Below the pieces are notes generated by a model, which ran no database searches, was not told the DNA's origin, and saw nothing but the letters and a program-made list of their open reading frames with translations. The position numbers and the translations under genes are program-made. Below are positions 20,791 to 30,531 of a stretch of 64,000 bases of DNA, piece after piece; the first letter of the stretch is position 1, and every line of letters begins with the position of its first letter. Source of the DNA: Byssothecium circinans (Eukaryota > Ascomycota > Dothideomycetes > Pleosporales > Massarinaceae); contig ML977009.1 in the NCBI GenBank assembly GCA_010015675.1, forward strand, positions 370,853 to 434,852. Reading direction: 5' to 3'.

Positions 20791-22579
20791 TAAGCTAGCC
20801 GTAATAGCTTTCGGCCACCTAGACCTTTCGGCCACAACACCAAATCGGCCACCCCTCAGAAAATCACGCGTTTTCTCTCCACGCAACGCATTAAAATGGA
20901 TAACCGTGAAATCGCAATTCAATCAGCTATTAATAATCTCAATGCTGGCATTTATAAAAGCCAGAGAGCGGCTGCAAAGGCCTACGCAATCCCTCGAACT
21001 ACGTTACAGCACCAATTGCAGGGCAGCACCAATATGCGCCGCAGCCTTCAACACCTGCAGCGATTAACCCCCTTACAAGAGGAATTTCTTGCAAATTAGA
21101 TTCTCGAAGAGGACGCACGCGCCTGCCCTCCCTCCCACGCTCGCGCATGAGAAATGGCGAATCGAATCCTGCGATCGAACGGCGATAATAAGCTAGTAAG
21201 CAAACTATAGATATCCTTCTTCATTAAACGTAACCCACGCGTTGCCTCTGTTATAGGTAGGAAGATTGAGGCTGTAAGAGCTAAGGGAGTAACTTAGGAG
21301 GCAATACGTGAGTTTCTTAAGCTCTATAAGTAGGTCCGCGTTGAGCTAAATATACGCAATAAGGATACGTGGAATATGGATGAGACTAGTAAGGCCCTAG
21401 GCGTATGTGCAAACACTAGAGTACTTACTAGTAGTTAGAAGATGAAGGCTTACTATTAGTCTCTAGAGAATCACAAGTGGGCGTTAATAATTAAGTGCGT
21501 TTCTATAATAGGGAGAAAGCTATAGCTAGGGATCATTTTTAAAGGTAAAAACCTATAGAGCACCTAGTTTCCATTAACTATACCTAACTAGCTATACGTA
21601 ACTTTAGAGAATAGCTAGACATCTAATGTAATTAGCGCTAAGTAGCTGCAACGCGTATTTCTGCCAGAAACTGCACCCTTAGAGGATTGCTAGCGGATGC
21701 TAATCTTAGATAGTTATGGCAGCTATGTAGACCTAGATTTCCTATAGATCTATAAGTAGAATAAGGTTAGGCTTCTATTTCTCCTTACGTACTCCTCGCA
21801 CGTTCTATAGCCCCTAGATCTCTTAGTTTTCTTATTAGTAAAATGATTCTATCACTAGCAGATCTAGGAATTATCCTACCTAGATGATGCTGCCCTAGTT
21901 AAAAAGGAATGATTTATTACTGCCTACAACGCTGCTAGAGAGGCTGCAATTACTAAGAGAGTGATTCGTAGTGGGTGGGCCACTACAGGCATCTGCCTAT
22001 TAAATATTAAGCGCGTAGTTAACTCATCTTAAGTTACTTAAAGGCCTATTACGCCCCCTTACTAGGATTAAGCTTATCTCGCTAAGAGCTATCTCTCTAC
22101 CCCTCACAGCCCTTAGGATCTATTTATAGCTTAAAGGCAGCTCCACAGCGCTGAGAAATTAAGCCGTAAGGTTCACTAACTATTTAAGAAAGCTAGTAAG
22201 GTAATTGTAGTAGCAAATACACGCTTAGTAGTACTAAAAGCAGAGAATAAAAGACTCTAGAGCTAACTTAAGGCCCTTAAGCCTCAACAACCACGGAAAA
22301 GGGTTATATAGACCTAAATCAACGCTTTGCCAGCATAGATCAAATCATAATAGCCAAGCAGGCTTCTGCCCTTATAGAGTAACAAAACAAAAGTCCTGAC
22401 AAAGAAAAAGAGGCAGAAAAACTGGCAGCAGAAGTGGCAGCAAAAACTCTGCAATCTATGTGTATTGAGTGGCAATTGTAACTAGGCTGGCTGAATTATT
22501 ACGTTGATTTCTGAGGGGTGGCCGATTTGGTGTTGTGGCCGAAAGGTCTAGGTGGCCGAAAGCTATTACGGCTAGCTTA
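20791..22579 (+). mobile_element. pogo/Fot1-type transposon, copy A, RIP-mutated
   Basis: Long inverted terminal repeats of about 70 bp begin TAAGCTAGCCGTAATAGC at 20791 and end with the reverse complement at 22579, flanked by TA. The repeats contain multiple TCGGCCAC motifs. The interior is progressively AT-rich. A second copy lies inverted at 54026-55815. Two copies of nearly the same length (about 1.79 kb), both full of stops, indicate a family that has been silenced. Confidence 0.9.
20896..22030 (+). pseudogene. pogo-type transposase pseudogene (copy A)
   Basis: The first 67 codons are open and encode a psq-type helix-turn-helix (SQRAAAKAYAIPRTTLQHQL), the usual N-terminal DNA-binding part of pogo transposases. 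Beyond the stop at 21097-21099 the same gene continues with many stops: NKDTWNMDETSKALGV (first catalytic Asp, about 21357-21404), LILDSYGSYVDLDFL (second Asp, about 21700-21742; expected His residues now Tyr), and PLDLLVF near 21810 (third acidic position). Trp and Gln codons are repeatedly replaced by stops, the RIP pattern. It cannot encode an active enzyme. Confidence 0.85.
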
Positions 22580-22589
22580 AGGGACGTAC

Positions 22590-22800
22590 ACAGTAGTTGG
22601 GCGGCAAAGAGACTCACTGTCGAATGTGGCAAGACAAGACCAGACCAGTCAGCGTGCCCAGTGTACTTGGACGCGCTTGAAGGTGTAGAGATGAGAGATG
22701 AGATGCCTGCAGTTACTGTCCACAGTTTGCAAGGTGACGAGGCCGACTTGGTTGTTACGAATCCAGTCGGTAGTGTACCGCATCGTCCAGCAACTTGGGC
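22590..22800 (+). pseudogene. Possible fragment of a superfamily-1 helicase C-terminal domain
   Basis: Immediately right of pogo copy A a frame reads AVTVHSLQGDEADLVV (22709-22756), which resembles motif V of Upf1-like superfamily-1 helicases (pattern T-x-H/D-S/G-x-Q-G-x-E-A-D-x-V). The upstream part is open to the transposon end, and downstream similarity stops quickly. No other helicase motif is present, so this would be a small remnant. It could also be chance. Confidence 0.3.
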
Positions 22801-22965
22801 AGGGTCGTCACTTGGGTTTGGCATGGAATGTGGAAGGAGAGCGCGACGGTGGCACGTGCACAAACAGCCCCGCCAACATTTGAACCATCTCGAAAGCCCT
22901 CAACACCAACCCCGCGCACAATGCTGCCATCGCCAGCTCACAAGTCTTCAGCATAGAAGCAAGCC

Positions 22966-23682
22966 ATGGTCGAACAGGATGAAACGCGCCTTGCACTCGA
23001 AATGGAGCTCCTGCAGGCGATATACCCCGACCAGATCGATTGGAACAGCAAGAGCAGAGAACTGAAGTTTACTGATCAATCTGCCCTACTACAACTTCGC
23101 CTCCCAGAGTCATATCCAGACGCTGGATTTCCCGATGTCATTTCCGCAAGAGATGGGCTGAAAAATGATCTACGCGATCAGGCGAAAGCAGCTGTGCAAG
23201 CCGCGGGCCCCGCCGAGGGAGAGGAAGCCCTGGACGCTATCATTGCCAGTTTCCTACGCGTGGTCGAGACTAACCGCACCGAAGATTCACAAGCAGGCAC
23301 AGATAGCGCCGCCGTAGCGCACTCCGCACTACCCGAAGCGAGCAAGACGGTCATTATTTGGCTGCACCACCTCCTCGCTCTTGCGAAACGAAAGCTCGCG
23401 TTGTCGCCTCCACTCCTCTCTGGCGTCACGAAGCCCGGCTACCCAGGCGTGATGATCTTCTCGGGCGCTGCGTCCGCCGTCACCGAGCACGTCAGCACGC
23501 TCAAAGCAGAAAATTGGCAGGCATTTCAGGTACGGTACGAAGGTGATGAGCTGTGGTCCTTCGCGCACGAAAAAGGCATCCGCGAGGTTGAAACAATGGC
23601 CGACGTGGTCAAGGCGGTTGAAGCCGGCATGCAGGGCGCGCAGCAGAGGCAGGAGTTCTTGAAGGCTGTGGGCATCAAGTGA
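22966..23682 (+). CDS. RWD-domain protein with DUF1115-like C-terminus (RWDD2-like)
   Basis: This intronless frame encodes 238 residues. The N-terminal RWD fold (about residues 1-105) starts with ALEMELLQAIYP and includes LRLPESYPDAGFP, the typical YPxxxP-containing segment. The C-terminal half (about 125-235) contains IIWLHHLLALAKRK and KPGYPGVMIFSG, matching the DUF1115 region of RWDD2 proteins. RWD domains usually mediate protein-protein contact; the molecular role of RWDD2 proteins is poorly defined. No signal peptide or membrane segment is seen. The gene sits 1 kb upstream of the Cac2 gene on the same strand. Confidence 0.85.
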   Translation: MVEQDETRLALEMELLQAIYPDQIDWNSKSRELKFTDQSALLQLRLPESYPDAGFPDVISARDGLKNDLRDQAKAAVQAAGPAEGEEALDAIIASFLRVVETNRTEDSQAGTDSAAVAHSALPEASKTVIIWLHHLLALAKRKLALSPPLLSGVTKPGYPGVMIFSGAASAVTEHVSTLKAENWQAFQVRYEGDELWSFAHEKGIREVETMADVVKAVEAGMQGAQQRQEFLKAVGIK

Positions 23683-24755
23683 AATCGAATTGGGGGCCGG
23701 ATACTGTTGAGACGGCGATGCGGGCAGGGTGCAGGCCGGCGGCAGGAACGGATTGTCCGTACTGCTGCGACGTTGGGCGACGGCTTTGTATATGCCCAGA
23801 CAGGCGCACGAGATGAGGAGGATGCGGCATGCTGACGGGGCAAGTCCAACGTCTAGGTAGCTGAGGTATTAGCCATAAGCACGATAAATTACTTCCTCCA
23901 ATGCCAGCTGGCTGCAGCGTTTCATGGCGCTGGAGACATGTTGAAACGAACTCCCACTTTCTAAATCCGCACGATGGGCGCTCAAACGTGCACGGAAAGA
24001 AAAGGCCGAGACAGCGGCCACAGCTTCACCGCTGGAGGAGGATACTTGATCGTTTCAATGGAACCTTGACCCTGCACACTCTTGCGATTATCCTCATCTC
24101 GATGGTATTTTTGCAACGCATGCAGCCAGTGCATTAGGCCGACGGATCAGAGCAGAAGTGATGGTCGTTGAACGTTCCACCGGGGACATGGGATAGGGAG
24201 TGTGGGCTTGAGGCGGAGTCGGGCTTTCTTCCGATAAAAGAGAATGGAGAGAATGACTGCATCGCGATCGAAGAGAAGCCGACGTGGTGAAGTCATTATA
24301 CAGCCGCATCTTGCACGTACAATATTAACGTTCAAGTTCGGCGAACGACGCTCAGGCGCGCCATCGCGTGGTGAAGCCATTACAGTTCCATATGGGGTTA
24401 GACTGGCGTGTCGGACGTGATGAATTGCAGCTCGTGTGCGGGCCAACCACTCTCAAACCGCCCACGTTGAATTCCCGTCAATTGTCCCGCTGTATCTCCT
24501 CTCCGAATCTTTACGCTCTTCTCCTCCCACGCAACGACGATTTCACCGCCGTCTCGCACCCACGCCTCCGCTCCAATCACCTCAGCTCCGCACCGCCAAC
24601 ACCAAACGCACCGCACCTCTCAGCCTGGAGATTTCCAAGCACCCGTCACACCCGATAAAGAGCCGCTTCAAGCTCCATCGACCTCTTTGGCCCTCTCTTC
24701 AGCTTCCTAACCCTCCCTCTACGGCTGCTGGCGGGCAGGCGCGACGTCCTCCACC
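23683..24755. other. Intergenic region with probable Cac2 promoter and 5' leader
   Basis: Short overlapping frames only. The last 300 bp are pyrimidine-rich with a CCAATCACC box at about 24574, consistent with a 5' leader for the downstream gene. Confidence 0.4.
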
Positions 24756-27260
24756 ATGAAGGCTGCTCCGCTGCTCGTGTCCTGGCACAACGAGAACCAG
24801 CCCATCTACTCAGTCCATTACGAGCCCCACGGGAAGGGACGGCTGGCCACAGCGGGAGGAGACAACAATGTTCGGGTACGTTAATGGAGTTTCCACGGGG
24901 TTAGGATGTCTGCTGACAGCTGCAGCTCTGGCAAGTCGAAGCCAACGGTGAAGAGCGCAAGGTCACCTACCTCTCTACTCTAGCAAAGCACACACAGGCC
25001 GTGAATGTAGTCCGATGGTGCCCAAAAGGTGTGTGTCGTCCCATGCGATATCGACCCGAATCTAACAGCAAGCAGGAGAACTCCTAGCCACGGCCGGTGA
25101 CGACGGAAACGTCCTCCTCTGGGTCCCCGCTGCTGAAGGACAGACTGCCCACACCAATTTCGAAGAGGGCCTTGAGGATAAGGAATCATGGCGAGTCAAG
25201 CACATGTGCCGGTCGGTGTCAGAAATCTATGACCTGGCATGGTCTCCCGACGGCGCCTTCTTCATCACCGGCAGCATGGATAATGTTGCGAGGATCTACA
25301 GCTCTCAATCAGGTACGACAAGCTCAATTCAGCCTCCAAACAGCTTTAACAATTACCAGGCTCACTCGTACGCCAAATCGCCGAGCACCACCACTACGTC
25401 CAGGGCGTGGCTTGGGATCCGCTCAACGAATATGTCGCAACGCAGTCGTCGGATCGCTCGGTCCACATCTACAATCTCAAGACGAAAGACGGCCAATTCT
25501 CGCTTTCCCAGCACAACAAAGTCACCAAGATGGACCTTCCCGCTCGTCGAGTTTCCTCCAATAGCCCCGCGCCACCTGATTTTGGAGGCCGGGCGTCCTT
25601 CGTCGCACACGAGTCGGCATTTGCGGCTGCTTCACCTGCTCCATCTACGCCCGGAACTCCCCAATCGCTGGCTCTCCCGATGAATCCGCCGCCGACATCA
25701 CACAGCAGACGCTCCTCGTTCGGTTCTTCGCCAGCAATGCGTCGCTCCGCCTCGCCGGCGCCTTCAATGCCTCTTCCCGCTGTCATGCCCAATTCTCCGA
25801 ATGTTGGGAGCCTCGGTGCTCTTGGCACGCGGAATGCTCCCATCTATGCCAATGAAACCCTCACCTCATTTTTCCGTCGTCTCTCCTTTGCGCCTGATGG
25901 AAGTTTGCTATTCACCCCAGCTGGCCAATACAAGACTTTGCATCCCGCGATTAACGAAATGAAGGCAAGCGAGGAAATCACCAACACAGTCTACATCTAC
26001 ACAAGAGCAGGCCTCAACAAACCCCCAGTCGCCTATCTACCTGGTCACAAGAAGCCATCTATCGCTGTTCGGTGTTCGCCGTTGTATTACACACTCCGCC
26101 AAGCCCAGCAGCCCACGAAGCAGATTACCATTGACACATCGTCAGCCGATGATGAGCTTTGTGCACTACCTGAGCCCGCCCTACCGTCCAAGGCACCGAC
26201 TTCGAATGCATCCATGGAGCCGCCGCCGCTCACCAGTGCCCCCTCCCCATCACCGAGTCTGACGTCTGCCTCACCGAAGCCGGCTGAAAGCGAGCCCCCG
26301 CCAACAAGCAACCCGCCGCCGGGGCCTCTCTCAGCATTTGCTCTGCCCTACCGGATGGTGTATGCGGTCGCTACTCAGGATGCGGTCCACATCTATGATA
26401 CGCAGCAACAGAAGCCGCTGTGCATTGTTAGCAACTTGCATTTCGCGACCTTTACTGATCTCACGTGGTAAGTCTCGTCAATAAAAGTCATGAATATATT
26501 CACTAATCATGATAGGTCTAATGACGGCACTACACTCATCATGAGCTCCTCAGATGGTTTCTGCTCGGCTTTGACTTTTGCATCGGGTGAGTTGGGCGAG
26601 AAATACACAGGTCCGCTCGCTATTCAAACACGCCATCACTCGACGCCGTCCATCAATACCGCCGCATCCCAATCATCGAATCACTCTACACCAACTCCTA
26701 CGCCAACTGCCTCATCCATGCCGTCTTCCGTAACCGCAACAGCGCCACCGAAACAACCTCCCGCAGGATTTCCTGCATCGCCGAGCTCATTCATTCCCGC
26801 AAGGCCTGGCAGTCCGACGAGAAGCAATTCAGTCTCCAGTATCGCCACTGTGTCGTCATTTGCTCCCGGCACAGGAGACAGCGTAATGCATGCGCCCACT
26901 CCGTCCATGGCCTCAGTACCTGGTCTCGCAGCTGCCAACTCGGGGCCTGTCGGTGCGGTGCCCATGTGGACACCTCCGCTTACACCAGCGCATGGTCATG
27001 GAACACACAGCGCTAGCAGCTCTGTGAGTGGCGTTCCAGGAACCAGCGGAGGCCTGCGTAGGGAGAGTGAGTCGGAGCGTGAAGATGCGTCCTCAACATC
27101 GAAGAAAAGAGAGCTTCAAGCCGTCCCAGAAGCAGAAGAAGGAAGTGCACCAAAGAAGAGGAGGATTGCGCCAACGCCGGTCACGCTGAACTCGGCTGAT
27201 GAGAGCGCCATTGCGAGCACGGAAGAGAACACACCGGCGCAGACTCCGAAGCCGACATGA
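24756..27260 (+). CDS. cac2: Chromatin assembly factor 1 subunit B (CAF-1 p60/Cac2), WD40 protein
   Basis: Five exons fit: 24756-24875, 24926-25028, 25076-25312, 25360-26467 and 26516-27260, giving 770 residues. The ATG lies in a CCACCATGA context. The protein opens with SWHNENQPIYSVHYEP, then WD repeats with HTQAVNVVRWCP, LATAGDDGNVLLWVP, IYDLAWSPDGAFF and VQGVAWDPLNEYVATQSSD, as in CAF-1 p60. A proline/serine-rich insertion occupies about residues 205-265, followed by the conserved FFRRLSFAPDGSLLFTPAG and GHKKPSIAVRCSP segments. After the last propeller blade there is a long Ser/Thr/Pro-rich tail ending in a basic KKRR patch and NSADESAIASTEENT. CAF-1 deposits newly made H3-H4 on replicating DNA with the large subunit and an RbAp48-type subunit. 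Assignment is firm at family level; the intron positions are mine. Confidence 0.9.
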
Positions 27261-28076
27261 CATTGGCATGGATCACGATTGATGGCGCATTTTCCCTCTC
27301 TTCTTTCCGCTCGAATATGTTTGCGTTATCTTTTTATCATGGTTTTATGGAGTCACGGCCGGCCGGCTGGATGGAGTTTTGCTATACCCCGCTACCCGAG
27401 CCCCCGGCGTCCAGGATATTGGGACATTCTTTTTTATTTTATTTTTGATGAAAGCACATGGGAATGGGGAACAGGGAACTGGGAATTGGGGGATATTTGT
27501 ATAGCAAGTAAGCTGTTTGGTTTTTAGTGTACGCTGAGGAGCGTTGGGATACGGGGGTATGTGTGCGGTTCTTCTTCTTCGTCTTTTTTTAACGAGGATA
27601 TTGCGCCGTGTGCACGATGTGCATGTGGTATGAGTGTGCTTATTATGTTGGTTGTAGGTAGTTCAACTGGAGTCTGAGGGTTTGAGGGGTTAGGGGGTTG
27701 AAAGTTTATATTTGAGGTGTTTGATCACGGGTGGTGTGATGTGTTTTGAAGCTTTTGAATGCTAGTGTGAGCAACTTTTTCTTTGAATTGTATGTGTGTG
27801 GTGTGTATGTTCTATGCGGGGCGAAGATGGGGGAAGGCAGCGGGAAAACTTACCCATATTCACAAAACCTCCTAAACCAAACCCTCTAGATATTCCCTGC
27901 TCCTATATCCCATCCCCATCTCAGCACTATTATTATTATGACAACCAACGACCGGCGACCGGCGACCAGCGGCCATGCGCTCTGAAAAAAAAAACTAACT
28001 ATGAACTCGTCTTCCCATGCAGTTCAAATGCTTATTATACCAACGCCATATAAGCCCCCCCCCCCCCCCCCCCCCC
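27261..28076. other. 3' flank of Cac2 gene
   Basis: G/T-rich transcribed-strand sequence with no open frame of note. It ends in a run of about 22 C immediately before the assembly gap. Confidence 0.5.
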
Positions 28077-28368
28077 NNNNNNNNNNNNNNNNNNNNNNNN
28101 NNNNNNNNNNNNNNNNNNNNNNNNNNNNNNNNNNNNNNNNNNNNNNNNNNNNNNNNNNNNNNNNNNNNNNNNNNNNNNNNNNNNNNNNNNNNNNNNNNNN
28201 NNNNNNNNNNNNNNNNNNNNNNNNNNNNNNNNNNNNNNNNNNNNNNNNNNNNNNNNNNNNNNNNNNNNNNNNNNNNNNNNNNNNNNNNNNNNNNNNNNNN
28301 NNNNNNNNNNNNNNNNNNNNNNNNNNNNNNNNNNNNNNNNNNNNNNNNNNNNNNNNNNNNNNNNNNNN
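28077..28368. other. Assembly gap of 292 N
   Basis: The gap is preceded by a poly-C run and followed by a short poly-G run, so assembly probably failed at a G/C homopolymer. The real length and content are unknown. Confidence 0.98.
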
Positions 28369-29400
28369 GGGGGGGTGTGTTGGTTGGAGGCTTTGGGGGT
28401 CGCTGGGTGGAGGATACGTGGATGGTGGAGGTGGATCCTTGGGCCTTAAAGCACGGTACGGCCATACAGATACTACGATAAGAGAAGGTATGACAATGTG
28501 GTGATAGGGAGGAATCTCTGTCATTGGGTTGTGGCGTTATTACCTGGACTATCGGAATAGTTACTTTTCCCCTTTCCCTGACGTAACTCTAACCTCAATA
28601 CGCTCGATGATTTAAATTCCCTGAATTTTTTTAGTCTTACAAGTGTAAAAGTATTGGTATAGTGAAACGAACCAGCCGAAAGACCAAAAGAAAATAATGA
28701 TGACTCAGTAGTAAGCAATTAGCTTACGGTTTAGTTTGGAAGCCTTTCACTTCCTGAGGGCTATTGATTATACACGCTTCTGGCTCTGGTTTTTAAGGTC
28801 AGCCATTAGCCGACGTCCACCACGAAGCGCAGGAATTTAGAATAAGAACGTCAGATACTGAGTAGCTGGGAGAGTGTCGCTATTTTATTAATACATTACT
28901 TAGGTAGGACACGGTGCGAGATATCACTGCCATCGCTGGGGTACAGGTGCACAAGGTGTTTCTAAATTTAATTCGATGAAGCAGGTGTAAGTGATGCAGA
29001 GGACGTCGGGGCTCCATGACGGGCCGAGGCCAGTGGCTTTCCACAAGTCTGAAGAATAATATATTCGTTTGAAAGTTTCATGCGTCGTTTTGCAGCAACC
29101 AGGTTTTCCGGTGGAACTGTGGCGCACTGTTGCACTTACAGGCACATGGGGTATTTGGAGTGGCGCCAAGTCACATTGCCGGCTTTCCGCGTCCCAGACT
29201 TTTATCACAGAGCGCGACGTCCCAACAAGACTTGGCTCAACCAACCTTCCACTCGATTGCCGACCCCTGGAGCGGCAAACGACATTGATGACGTCCTAAA
29301 TTCACGTCTCCATTCCTCCATCATTACTGCACCTGTCGCCATCCTCATTCCTCTGCTCTGCCAGCGGCCAATCAGCACCCCGGTCGCCCATCATATCACG
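28369..29400. other. Intergenic, no gene supported
   Basis: AT-rich to about 28920, then GC-richer 5' flank of the DUF3431 gene. The frame of that gene is open back to 29080, but the upstream part lacks a membrane anchor and conserved features. Confidence 0.4.
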
Positions 29401-30531
29401 ATGTCCTGGTTCAGCCCCCGAAGAGCTATACCGCTTGCAGCCATCTTACTTCTGATCCCCCTCCTCTTCTGGTCTAGTCGCTTTGGCACTCCTACACAGC
29501 AGTTGCAGAACCTCAGTGCGCTCTATCACGATGCGGTGCTGAGGGCGGGCAGGCCACCCTTCTTTCCCGGGGTGGCGAAATCATCGGGCGCACCATACTC
29601 GCGCATCTTGGTCGTCGCAAAGACGCTGGACGAAAATGTGCGATGGATTGACGAGGAGTTGCCGGATCTGAAGAAGGCCATCTACGAGGTGGACAAACCG
29701 GGTGCAAATTACAGCGTGCCAAAGAACAAGGGAAACGAGGCAATGGTCTATTTGACGTACATCGTCGACCACTACAGCGAGCTACCGGACATCGTCATCT
29801 TCGTCCACGCCCACAGCGCTGCATGGCACAACAACATCCTCCTCGATCTCCACATGCCGACGACCATCCAGCGCCTCAGCGACGACCGAGTGACCCGCCA
29901 AGGATACATGAATCTCCGCTGCCACCTCGCCCCCGGATGCCCGGACTGGATCCACCTCGAACGCGCGGAAATGGACTTTGACATGCAGAGGAAGCCGGAA
30001 GAGAAGCACTTCAGCACGAAGCTATTTCTCGAGCTCTTCCCTGGACACCGACCCCCACCAGCTCTCTCCCAGCCTTGCTGCGCACAATTCGCCCTGAGTC
30101 GCGAGCGCATCAGAGATAATCCGAAGAAACTGTACGTTCATATCCGCGACTGGCTGCTCAAGACGGACCTCAACGATGCCGATTCAGGCCGCGTGTTGGA
30201 GTACATGTGGCAGTATCTCTTCACGCGGAACGCGGAGCATTGCCCGTCTACGAATTCCTGCTATTGCGACGGATATGGCGTGTGCTTTGGGAACGCGACT
30301 ATGCTGGACGACTGGCTGGAAAAGTACAAGATGAAAGAATCCGTGGACGACGAAATGGGGATTGCGAAGAGGAAAGGAGATGGCCCCGATGTGATTGCTG
30401 AGATTGAGGGCAGGAGATCTGCATTGGAGACGGAGCTGAATGAGGGGAGGGAGGAAGCGTATAAGCGCGGGGAGAGCGAGAGGAACAGGGCGGCGGCACG
30501 GGAGAGGGTGACTAATTACGGGTATTCATGA
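29401..30531 (+). CDS. DUF3431 family type II membrane protein
   Basis: The start at 29401 gives a 376-residue protein with an immediate signal-anchor (AAILLLIPLLFWSS). The core contains RILVVAKTLDENVRWIDEELPD, then NKGNEAMVYLTYIVDHYSELP, IVIFVHAHSAAWHNN and the GYMNLRCHLAPGCPDW segment, all hallmarks of the fungal DUF3431 family as I know it. Members are Golgi/ER-type single-anchor proteins with a fold suggestive of glycosyltransferases; the activity is unproven. Four cysteines near HCPSTNSCYCDGYGVCFG may form disulfides. The C-terminus is a charged, coiled-coil-prone segment. The gene has no intron. An upstream in-frame extension to 29080 is possible but unlikely. Confidence 0.85.
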   Translation: MSWFSPRRAIPLAAILLLIPLLFWSSRFGTPTQQLQNLSALYHDAVLRAGRPPFFPGVAKSSGAPYSRILVVAKTLDENVRWIDEELPDLKKAIYEVDKPGANYSVPKNKGNEAMVYLTYIVDHYSELPDIVIFVHAHSAAWHNNILLDLHMPTTIQRLSDDRVTRQGYMNLRCHLAPGCPDWIHLERAEMDFDMQRKPEEKHFSTKLFLELFPGHRPPPALSQPCCAQFALSRERIRDNPKKLYVHIRDWLLKTDLNDADSGRVLEYMWQYLFTRNAEHCPSTNSCYCDGYGVCFGNATMLDDWLEKYKMKESVDDEMGIAKRKGDGPDVIAEIEGRRSALETELNEGREEAYKRGESERNRAAARERVTNYGYS

